Of a stretch of DNA of 64,000 bases, positions 56,261-64,000 are shown one piece after another. The notes under the pieces are model-generated. The model was not told where the DNA came from. It saw only the letters and a program-made list of their open reading frames with translations, and ran no database searches. Origin of the DNA: Rhodanobacter glycinis. Lineage in GTDB: Bacteria > Pseudomonadota > Gammaproteobacteria > Xanthomonadales > Rhodanobacteraceae. The stretch is from assembly GCF_900114325.1 (NCBI RefSeq), contig NZ_FOSR01000007.1, forward strand, positions 124,001 to 188,000, read 5' to 3'. A program made the position numbers and the translations under genes. The stretch's first letter is position 1; the number at the start of each line of letters is the position of its first letter.

Positions 56261-57583
56261 ATGAGCGAGCACGCTGTTGATGTTACAGAAGCCACCTTTG
56301 CTGACGAAATCGAGCAAGCCGAATTGCCCGTGCTCGTCGATTTCTGGGCGCCTTGGTGCGGCCCCTGCAAGCAGCTCGCACCCCGGTTCGACGAACTGGC
56401 GCAGATGTACCAGGGGCGCGTCAAGTTCGCCAAGATCGACATCGACGGGAACAAGGCGCTCGCTGAGCGCTTCGGGGTACGTAGCGTGCCTGCGTTGCTG
56501 TTGCTGAAAGCCGGCGAAGTCGTCGCACAGACGCTTGGCGCGCAGAGCAGGTCGGCACTGGTCGACTTGCTCGACCCACATGTCACTGCGCAGACAAGCG
56601 GGAACTCACCGGATCCGGTGAAATCCCTGCGCGCATTTCACGGTGACGGTGGGCTCAAGCGGAAGGTGATCGATCAGGTGCGTAAGCACATTGAGGCCGG
56701 CCAGGTCCAGGTGCGCGGCCCATTCCCGCCGACGGGGCCTATCTGTGAGGTGGAAAAAGGGCAATACACGTTGATTGGTGCGGTCTTGCACGGCACCAGC
56801 ATGGAGCAGTATGAAGCGACTCTCGGCATTCCCGCTAGCGCAGCCATTCTGGAGGATTTCATACACGCCTTCCCCATGCAGGTGTCGGCGGATGCGCTCG
56901 GTAGCCTGAGCTATACGCTGCAGGGGGCGATGCATGACTATCCCCTGGAATGGTTTGAAGCCATCCCTCCCGGCGCGGATCTTCGATACATCACCTCCCA
57001 TTTTCTGCATGGGCTGTTGCTTGACCTGGCCGAGGGCTCTCCGCCATTGCCGTTCGGCGCGAGGAGCTCGGACAGTATCAGGGCACCTGTACGCGATGTT
57101 GCCATGCTGCATGGGCGCATGGCCAAGGGGGACGCGCCGTCGGCCGCGGAATGGAAGGCAGCGCGCGAGACGGCAGGCAAGGCGAGCCCCAGTTACCAGG
57201 AAGACGCCGTTTCCTGGGGAGTGGCCACGTGTGCCGAGGCGACGAGCTGGCCCTCGGACGAGTTGCCTTTCGTCGCGCGCGAAGGTCTCAATGCGCTCTT
57301 TTCCTCGCTACGCGAGACGGCCGTCCGGCATGGGTACTCCGCAGAAGCTTGGGCCGAGCGCGAGGCAATCGCGGCAACTTACCAGAAGAAGAAAGAGTCC
57401 GAGCCCCACGCGGGCAGGGACGCGATCTTCGCCTGGGAGGAGACGAAGGCGTTCTTCGCAATGTTGAAGGACGCTCGACCCACCGACACCGCACAGTTGG
57501 AACTGCTTCAGCACACCTTGGGCAAATACTGGCACCAAGGGTTGATGCAGGCTCTTGCGAAGACACTGCAGCAGGAGGCATGA
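56261..57583 (+). CDS. thioredoxin-domain protein with long unknown C-terminal region
   Basis: Protein of 440 residues. The first 110 are a thioredoxin fold with the active site WAPWCGPCKQL (C33 and C36) and the cis-proline in VRSVPALLLL, so it can reduce disulfides. About 330 further residues (from 125) have no family I recognise; they are mainly helical and include GPFPPTGPICEVEKGQYTLIG and an HFLHGLLLDL stretch. No signal peptide is visible, so it is probably cytoplasmic. It overlaps the protease gene that follows by four bases. A reductase fused to an unknown domain next to peptidases is unusual. Confidence 0.8.
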   Translation: MSEHAVDVTEATFADEIEQAELPVLVDFWAPWCGPCKQLAPRFDELAQMYQGRVKFAKIDIDGNKALAERFGVRSVPALLLLKAGEVVAQTLGAQSRSALVDLLDPHVTAQTSGNSPDPVKSLRAFHGDGGLKRKVIDQVRKHIEAGQVQVRGPFPPTGPICEVEKGQYTLIGAVLHGTSMEQYEATLGIPASAAILEDFIHAFPMQVSADALGSLSYTLQGAMHDYPLEWFEAIPPGADLRYITSHFLHGLLLDLAEGSPPLPFGARSSDSIRAPVRDVAMLHGRMAKGDAPSAAEWKAARETAGKASPSYQEDAVSWGVATCAEATSWPSDELPFVAREGLNALFSSLRETAVRHGYSAEAWAEREAIAATYQKKKESEPHAGRDAIFAWEETKAFFAMLKDARPTDTAQLELLQHTLGKYWHQGLMQALAKTLQQEA

Positions 57584-60342
57584 CCGTGGACATACCCGTG
57601 ATCGATTTCTCGAAGTTCCATCTAGATAACGGCCTCACCGTAATCGTGCATGAAGATCACAAGTCGCCAGTAGTGGCGGTATCGATGTGGTACCACGTCG
57701 GTTCTGCGAATGAGCCGCCCGGGAAGACCGGTTTCGCGCATCTGTTCGAACACCTGATGTTCTCGGGCTCCGAACACCACAGGAGCTCGTACTTCAGGCC
57801 ATTCGAGCTTATTGGCGCCACCGACCAGAACGGTACCACCTGGTTCGACCGGACCAACTACTTCGAGACGGTGCCGAGTACCGCCCTGGACGTGGCGCTA
57901 TGGATGGAGTCCGACCGCATGGGCCATTTGCTCGACGCGATCGGCCAGCAGGAGCTCGATACGCAACGTGGGGTTGTACAGAACGAGAAGCGCCAGAATG
58001 AAAACCAGCCTTATGGTCGGAGCATGGAGAACATCCAGCTCCACGCGTTTCCGGCCAACCACCCTTATCAACACACCACCATTGGTTCCATGGCTGATCT
58101 CGACGCAGCCTCGCTCGACGATGTGAAGCAGTGGTTCCGTGACTATTACGGTGCGGCGAACACGGTTTTGGTGCTGGCCGGCGATATCACGCCAGCGATG
58201 GCCAGGGAAAAGGCCGAACGGTATTTTGGCCATATCTCGTCCGGCCCTTCGGTGATGCGCCCGGCGTCTTGGATCGCGCCACGACAGGTATCCACCCGTG
58301 GCACGTTGGCGGACCATGTTCCCCAGGTACGGATGGTGAAGGAATGGAACGTACCGCCGATGGGTCACAAGGACGTTTCGCTGCTGGAACTGGCGGCGTG
58401 GGTGCTTGGCGGAGGTACAACCTCACGCATGTATCAGCGTCTTGTGTATCGCGACGGGTTGGCCGACAGCGTCAGCATTGGCGTGCAGTCGCTGGCCCTC
58501 GTCAGCATGTTCATGCTGGAAGTGGGTGTCAGGCAGAGTGTCGATCCTGCGCTTGTCGAGGCGGCCATCGCGGATGAGTGGTCGATTTTCCTCAAGGATG
58601 GTCCGACCGAGGACGAACTGGCTCGAGCCAAGGCAGTGCTGCGCCTGGGCTTTGTCAGCCAGATGGAAAAGGTGGGTGGTTTCGGCGGCAAGGCCGCGAT
58701 TCTCGCGCAGGGCGAGCTTTACCGCGGCGATCCGGCTGCCTATCGGATCGATCTTGCGCGTCGTGACGCGGCGACGACAGTATCGGTCCTCACTGCAGCT
58801 AGACAATGGATTGCGCAGGGCGACTATACGTTGACCGTGCTGCCCGCCATTGCCGATCAGGCGACGATCGACTCGACGGCGGAGCAAGGTTTGCCGGCCG
58901 TGCCCGACAAACCCGCTACCGTCATCGTACCGGTGCGTGAATTCGCGAGGGCTGAAAGCAAGGTCGACCGTAGTGCGGGTGTGCCTTCAGTCGAGACGTT
59001 CCCGGAGCTGACCTTTCCAGCCGTTCAGCGTGGTCGTTTGAAGAACGGCATCGAGGTGGTGCTGGCTGAGCGCCATGCGATTCCGATGGTCCAAGTGCAA
59101 TTGCAGTTCGATGCTGGATTCGCCGCAGACCGTAGGCACCAGCTCGGCCTCTCGAGGATGACTGGGTCCATGCTCGATCAGGGCACCCTGAATCTGGATT
59201 CGGTGCAAATCGCCAAACAACAGCAGCGCCTGGGCGCGCAGCTCGGCGTTTCCATGGGACTGGACACCAGCAACGTCGGCGTCAATGCATTGAGCTCCAG
59301 CCTGGCTGGTGCGCTGGAGCTTTTGGCCGATATGGTTCGCCACCCGGCGTTTCGGGAAGCCGACTTCGAACGCCAGCGGGCGCTGGCACTGGCAGCCATT
59401 CAGCGCGAGCGTAGCCAGCCTGGCAGTTTCGGCGGGCGTGTGTTGCCGCCGCTGCTGTACGGCAAGGATCACGCGTACGGGATACCTTTCTCGGGTATCG
59501 GTACGGGTGCCTCGGTCAATGCGCTAACTACCGATGACCTGCATGCTTTTCACCGCGTATGGATCCGGCCGGACAATGCGACCATCCTGGTAGTTGGCGA
59601 TACCCGACTGGATGTGCTTCTACCTCTGCTCGACGCGGTTTTCGGCGACTGGACTGCACCGGTAGTGCCGAGGCCCGACAAGAATCTTGCCTATGTGCAA
59701 AACCGCATTGCTCCACGCGTTCTTCTGGTGCATCGACCTGATGCCCTGCAGTCGCACATCAGCGCTGTCAATGTCGCACCGCCGACTTCGTCGCCAGGGT
59801 ACACGGCGGTGCGACTGGCGAATACGACATTCGGAGGCACTTTCACTTCGCGCTTGAACATGAACCTGCGCGAAGACAAGCGCTGGTCCTACGGTGCACG
59901 AAGCAACCTGGGCGATGCCATCGGGCAGCGTCTTCTGACAGTTTCCGCACCGGTACAAACGGACAAGACGGCAGAATCGATGCGCGAGATGCTGCGCGAG
60001 ATGGAAGCGATCGCTGGCGATCGGCCGCCAACCCAAGGTGAGATCGACAAGGTCAAGGTGCAGGGCCTGCGCATGCTTCCGGGGGGCTACGAGTCGAGCG
60101 CGGCGGTGCTCCAGACCTTGTGCACCAACAAGCTATACGGGCGACCGGACGACTATGCCTTGGCTTTGAGGCAGCGTTTGGAGGGGCTCACCGTGGCGCA
60201 GGTGGCGGCAGTCGCAGAGGAACTGTTTTCACCCGAGGCTTTCACGTGGCTCATCGAGGGCGATCTGTCGAAGATCGAGACGCCGGTGCGTTCATTACGC
60301 CTTGGCGATGTCAGCGTGCTCGATGTGGCGGAGGAGGGGTAA
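57580..60342 (+). CDS. M16-family zinc metalloprotease (two-lobe)
   Basis: Protein of 920 residues. The inverted zinc motif HLFEHLMF (H54, E57, H58) and third ligand Glu136 (VVQNEKRQNENQPYG) are intact in the first half; the second half is an inactive M16 lobe with the Arg-Tyr pair RWSYGARS near 770-777. Together they form one clam-shell chamber that degrades peptides. No signal peptide is present, so it probably acts in the cytoplasm. ATG 57580 overlaps the previous stop, but the AGGAGG site fits better to GTG 57586, seven bases downstream; the true start is one of these two. Confidence 0.87.
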   Translation: MTVDIPVIDFSKFHLDNGLTVIVHEDHKSPVVAVSMWYHVGSANEPPGKTGFAHLFEHLMFSGSEHHRSSYFRPFELIGATDQNGTTWFDRTNYFETVPSTALDVALWMESDRMGHLLDAIGQQELDTQRGVVQNEKRQNENQPYGRSMENIQLHAFPANHPYQHTTIGSMADLDAASLDDVKQWFRDYYGAANTVLVLAGDITPAMAREKAERYFGHISSGPSVMRPASWIAPRQVSTRGTLADHVPQVRMVKEWNVPPMGHKDVSLLELAAWVLGGGTTSRMYQRLVYRDGLADSVSIGVQSLALVSMFMLEVGVRQSVDPALVEAAIADEWSIFLKDGPTEDELARAKAVLRLGFVSQMEKVGGFGGKAAILAQGELYRGDPAAYRIDLARRDAATTVSVLTAARQWIAQGDYTLTVLPAIADQATIDSTAEQGLPAVPDKPATVIVPVREFARAESKVDRSAGVPSVETFPELTFPAVQRGRLKNGIEVVLAERHAIPMVQVQLQFDAGFAADRRHQLGLSRMTGSMLDQGTLNLDSVQIAKQQQRLGAQLGVSMGLDTSNVGVNALSSSLAGALELLADMVRHPAFREADFERQRALALAAIQRERSQPGSFGGRVLPPLLYGKDHAYGIPFSGIGTGASVNALTTDDLHAFHRVWIRPDNATILVVGDTRLDVLLPLLDAVFGDWTAPVVPRPDKNLAYVQNRIAPRVLLVHRPDALQSHISAVNVAPPTSSPGYTAVRLANTTFGGTFTSRLNMNLREDKRWSYGARSNLGDAIGQRLLTVSAPVQTDKTAESMREMLREMEAIAGDRPPTQGEIDKVKVQGLRMLPGGYESSAAVLQTLCTNKLYGRPDDYALALRQRLEGLTVAQVAAVAEELFSPEAFTWLIEGDLSKIETPVRSLRLGDVSVLDVAEEG

Positions 60343-60426
60343 CTGGAGCGGATGCCCGCCGTCGCCACGCTATGGCGCGGCGGGGATGAAAACATAGCGG
60401 GTGTTTAGACGAAGGCCTCCAATACG

Positions 60427-61077
60427 ATGAAGACGATCCTGCTTACAGGCTTCGAACCTTTTGCGGGCGAGACCTTGAATGCCTCATGGGAAGTGGCGCG
60501 ACGATTGCATGGCACGCTGGCGGAGGATGGTAGCCGTGTGATCGCGATGCAGTTGCCGTGTGTGTTCGAGCGCGCCTTGCGCGTACTCGAGGAACGGCTG
60601 GATTCGCTTCGGCCGCAGACCGCGGTGGCGTTGGGCCAGGCGGGTGGTAGTCCCTGTGTCCGGCTGGAACGAGTGGCCATCAACCTGGACGATGCCTGCA
60701 TGGTCGACAACGCGGGTCGGCAGCCGGTCGATGTTCCTGTCGTCCATGGCGGACCAACGGGCTACTTCAGCGGTCTGCCGATCAAGGCGATGGCGTCAGC
60801 CCTACGCAAGGCACACATTCCAGTTTCGGTTTCACACAGCGCCGGCACCTATGTCTGCAACCACGTTTTCTACGGATTGATGCATGAGGCTGGTCGCCGC
60901 GAGAGCTTGAAGCGCGCTGGGTTCATCCATCTTCCCTACTTGCCCGAGCAGGCCACGCGCTATCTCAAGGCTCCGGCGATGTCCCTGGAAACCCAGCTGT
61001 CGGCCATGCGCTTGGCCTTGCGGGTCGTTCAGACAACCCATAAGGACGAGATCTTGTCCGAAGGCACGCTGGATTGA
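60427..61077 (+). CDS. pcp: pyrrolidone-carboxylate (pyroglutamyl) peptidase
   Basis: Cysteine peptidase of 216 residues that removes N-terminal pyroglutamate from peptides. The triad is visible in family order: Glu81 in RLERVAINLDDA, Cys144 in SAGTYVCNHVFYG, and His168 in GFIHLPYLPEQ. N-terminal ILLTGFEPFAGE is diagnostic. It starts 84 bp after the protease gene in the same direction. Peptides with blocked N termini need this enzyme before aminopeptidases can act, which fits the leucyl aminopeptidase gene that follows. Confidence 0.95.
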   Translation: MKTILLTGFEPFAGETLNASWEVARRLHGTLAEDGSRVIAMQLPCVFERALRVLEERLDSLRPQTAVALGQAGGSPCVRLERVAINLDDACMVDNAGRQPVDVPVVHGGPTGYFSGLPIKAMASALRKAHIPVSVSHSAGTYVCNHVFYGLMHEAGRRESLKRAGFIHLPYLPEQATRYLKAPAMSLETQLSAMRLALRVVQTTHKDEILSEGTLD

Positions 61078-61132
61078 GATGGTTTCCCTTGCGCGGACCA
61101 GCATGCATTAGCGGCCTCAGCCAATTTCCCCG

Positions 61133-61163
61133 AGCCGGTTGGCAGTAGCCCCGGCTTTTTTTT
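61133..61163 (+). terminator. rho-independent terminator between pcp and pepA
   Basis: AGCCGG (61133-61138) pairs with CCGGCT (61151-61156) around a 12-base loop and runs into eight T residues (61156-61163). It suggests that pepA has its own transcription start or depends on partial read-through. Confidence 0.75.
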
Positions 61164-61184
61164 CAACTACATGTGAAATACACC

Positions 61185-62675
61185 ATGAGCCACTCCTTGA
61201 AGATCGAATTGCAACGCATGCCGTCGGATGAACTCCTCCTCCAGCATCAGTGCGACTGCCTGGTCGTGGGAGTCGGCGTTGGGGCGGATAGCCGGTGGGC
61301 GACGGTGCTTACGTTGATCGACCGGGTCGGCGGCGGGTTGCTTACACGGCTTCGTGACGAGCGCGAACTACCCCGCAAGGTGGGACAGACATTGCTTCTG
61401 CATGCTGTGGGTGGTCTTTCCGCCCGGCGGCTCCTGCTGGTGGGTCTTCAGGATGGCGAATCAAGCACCCCCGCCAAACTCCTGAGGGCGACCCGCGCAG
61501 CGGCTGCCGCCATCGAGACCAGTCGGGCGAGGTCGATCGGATGGGCGTTGGGCGACCCGTCTGAATTGCTGGCGTTGTCGGTGCTGGCACTGCGAGATGC
61601 CCATTACCGATGCGACAGTTACCGGCAAGCGGAAGAAGAACCTTTGGAGCGTACCGTCTGCCTTTTTTCGGCGGCCGATGACGAATCGACCCAGGGTCGC
61701 GTGATGCAGGCCCTCGCCATTGCCAACGGGGTGGATCTCGCGCGGGACCTTGGCAACGCGCCCGCCAATGTTTGCACGCCCGCGTACCTTGGCAACGCAG
61801 CGGAAGCATTGGCGCGGGACTTGGCGCTTGAAATCGAGGTTCTTGGTCACGACGAGATCAAGGCATTGGGCATGGAGTCCTTTCTGGCGGTTTCCCGAGG
61901 CTCCGCGGAGCCCCCTCGGTTGATTGTCATGAACTATCGGGGTGGCCGGGATGCGTCCGCACCCATAGCGTTGGTGGGGAAGGGGGTGACGTTCGACTCG
62001 GGGGGTATCTCCATCAAACCGTCGGAAGCCATGGACGAGATGAAGTACGACATGTGCGGCGCAGCCAGCGTATTCGGTGTCATGCGCACATGTGCAGAGT
62101 TGAAGCTTCCGATCAATGTGGTCGGCGTCATCGTCGCTTGCGAAAACATGCCAAGCGGCGCTGCGCTCAAGCCGGGGGACGTGATTCGCAGCCTTTCGGG
62201 CAAGACCATCGAAGTGCTCAATACGGATGCCGAGGGTCGGCTGATCCTGTGCGATGCGCTTACCTACGTTCAACAACGCTTTTCCCCTGCGATGACCATC
62301 GACATCGCGACATTGACCGGGGCTTGCGTGATCGCCCTCGGGAGGGTCCACAGTGGCCTGTATGCCAACGATGATGTTCTGGCCAGCAGCCTGCTCGCGG
62401 CTGGATCGAAGGTATGCGATACCGCTTGGAGAATGCCGCTGGACGATGATTATCAGGAGCAACTCAAGTCGTCTGTTGCCGATGTCGCCAACATTGGTGG
62501 TCGACCAGCAGGGAGCGTTACGGCGGCCTGCTTCCTTGCGCGGTTCGTCAAAGGCAAGTGGGCGCATTTCGATATTGCGGGTACTGCATGGAAGAGTGGT
62601 CCCCACAAAGGAGGTACGGGGCGACCGGTGTCTCTGCTCTCGCAATTCCTCATCGATGCCTCGGAAGCGTCGTGA
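61185..62675 (+). CDS. pepA: leucyl aminopeptidase (M17)
   Basis: Cytosolic aminopeptidase of about 496 residues that forms hexamers and releases N-terminal residues. The metal ligands sit in GKGVTFDSGG (K266 and D271) and in NTDAEGRL (D348 and E350). IDIATLTGAC and the C-terminal SVADVANIGGRPAG region are typical. The N-terminal 160 residues are the variable regulatory domain. The start is taken at ATG 61185; GTG 61173 is also in frame and neither has a good ribosome-binding site. This may be a dedicated second copy used with the uptake cluster rather than the housekeeping PepA. Confidence 0.93.
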   Translation: MSHSLKIELQRMPSDELLLQHQCDCLVVGVGVGADSRWATVLTLIDRVGGGLLTRLRDERELPRKVGQTLLLHAVGGLSARRLLLVGLQDGESSTPAKLLRATRAAAAAIETSRARSIGWALGDPSELLALSVLALRDAHYRCDSYRQAEEEPLERTVCLFSAADDESTQGRVMQALAIANGVDLARDLGNAPANVCTPAYLGNAAEALARDLALEIEVLGHDEIKALGMESFLAVSRGSAEPPRLIVMNYRGGRDASAPIALVGKGVTFDSGGISIKPSEAMDEMKYDMCGAASVFGVMRTCAELKLPINVVGVIVACENMPSGAALKPGDVIRSLSGKTIEVLNTDAEGRLILCDALTYVQQRFSPAMTIDIATLTGACVIALGRVHSGLYANDDVLASSLLAAGSKVCDTAWRMPLDDDYQEQLKSSVADVANIGGRPAGSVTAACFLARFVKGKWAHFDIAGTAWKSGPHKGGTGRPVSLLSQFLIDASEAS

Positions 62676-62717
62676 GCTCCGGCATTGAACTTCTCACCTC
62701 CTAAAAGAGCAGCATAA

Positions 62718-63701
<984 letters not shown>

Positions 63702-63810
63702 TCTGCACGCGCATCGAGCTGGTTGTACGTGGAAGCCTGTACACGTGCTTGTGGAGCTACGGGTTCGGAGTTTAACGGTGCGCCGGTGCAGCGCCCAAGG
63801 ACGTTGAGGC

Positions 63811-64000
63811 ATGGAATTCCGCCATCTACGTGCGTTTGTGGCTGTGGCTGAGGAGCTCCATTTCGCTCGGGCTGCGGAGCGGTTGCATATCGAGCAATCG
63901 CCGTTGTCGCGGGCGATCAAGGAGCTGGAGTCTGATCTGGGTGTGCAGTTGTTCGAGCGCACTACCCGCAGTACCCGGCTCACTTGGGCGGGTCAGGTCT
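63811..64000 (+). CDS. LysR-family transcriptional regulator, N-terminal part
   Basis: Truncated by the window end: 63 residues are visible. They form the standard LysR winged helix-turn-helix ([25 protein letters not shown]... then [33 protein letters not shown], read in pieces). It lies 109 bp after trxB in the same direction. Its target is unknown and the effector-binding domain lies outside the window. GAGG lies just upstream of the ATG at 63811, with short spacing. Confidence 0.93.
   Translation, partial: MEFRHLRAFVAVAEELHFARAAERLHIEQSPLSRAIKELESDLGVQLFERTTRSTRLTWAGQV

Overview
The window is high-GC gammaproteobacterial DNA. Gene content and order (aroA-kdsB-uvrC-pgsA, tRNA-Gly/Gly/Cys, ligA-epmA, orn-folP-glmM, tpiA-secG-tRNA-Leu), together with ribosome-binding sites, codon use and scattered intergenic palindromes, suggest a member of the Xanthomonadales, most likely Rhodanobacteraceae (Rhodanobacter/Dyella-like). 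That placement is an inference; no 16S or other marker search could be made.

Region 1 (1-23.76 kb) is core chromosome. It carries envelope and lipid enzymes (aroA end, kdsB, pgsA, glmM), DNA repair (uvrC, ligA, sbcB), RNA turnover (orn), folate synthesis (folP), glycolysis (tpiA), protein export (secG), ion and water transport (an nhaD/CPA2 antiporter pair, aqpZ), an MHS-type symporter, two 2-oxoglutarate oxygenase-like proteins and a short-chain dehydrogenase. Two copies of a MITE-like inverted repeat lie in opposite orientation at 16.4 and 19.6 kb, and two unrelated intergenic palindromes sit at 8.1 and 14.1 kb.

Region 2 (23.67-49.4 kb) is a genomic island that appears to have entered at the 3' end of tRNA-Leu(GAG), next to a P4-type tyrosine integrase. 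Its first half is a defence block: a lone protein of unknown family; a DUF262-like/HNH protein; a tightly coupled HTH - C5 methyltransferase - MORC/MutL-type ATPase - Z1 helicase-like ATPase - PD-(D/E)XK protein - Vsr operon; a RadC-like protein; and an H-NS-family gene 21 bp upstream of a 1261-residue protein with a restriction-endonuclease-like N terminus, a STAND-like P-loop ATPase and a long helical C terminus. Its second half is a mobile-element backbone: small accessory genes, an AlpA-type regulator, RepA, a three-copy iteron array, ParA and partner, a TraF-type peptidase and a VirD2-family relaxase. No coupling protein and no type IV secretion genes are visible.

Region 3 (49.6-62.7 kb) is a compact module: ECF sigma factor, FecR anti-sigma factor, TonB-dependent receptor with two STN domains, SbmA/ABCD-like ABC transporter, thioredoxin-domain fusion protein, M16 protease, pyroglutamyl peptidase and leucyl aminopeptidase. 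Together they suggest surface sensing, uptake, reduction and stepwise degradation of a particular peptide. A thioredoxin reductase with markedly different base composition and the start of a LysR regulator close the window.

The best candidates for undescribed biology are the H-NS plus nuclease-STAND pair (36.7-40.9 kb) and the peptide sensing/uptake/degradation cluster (49.6-62.7 kb).
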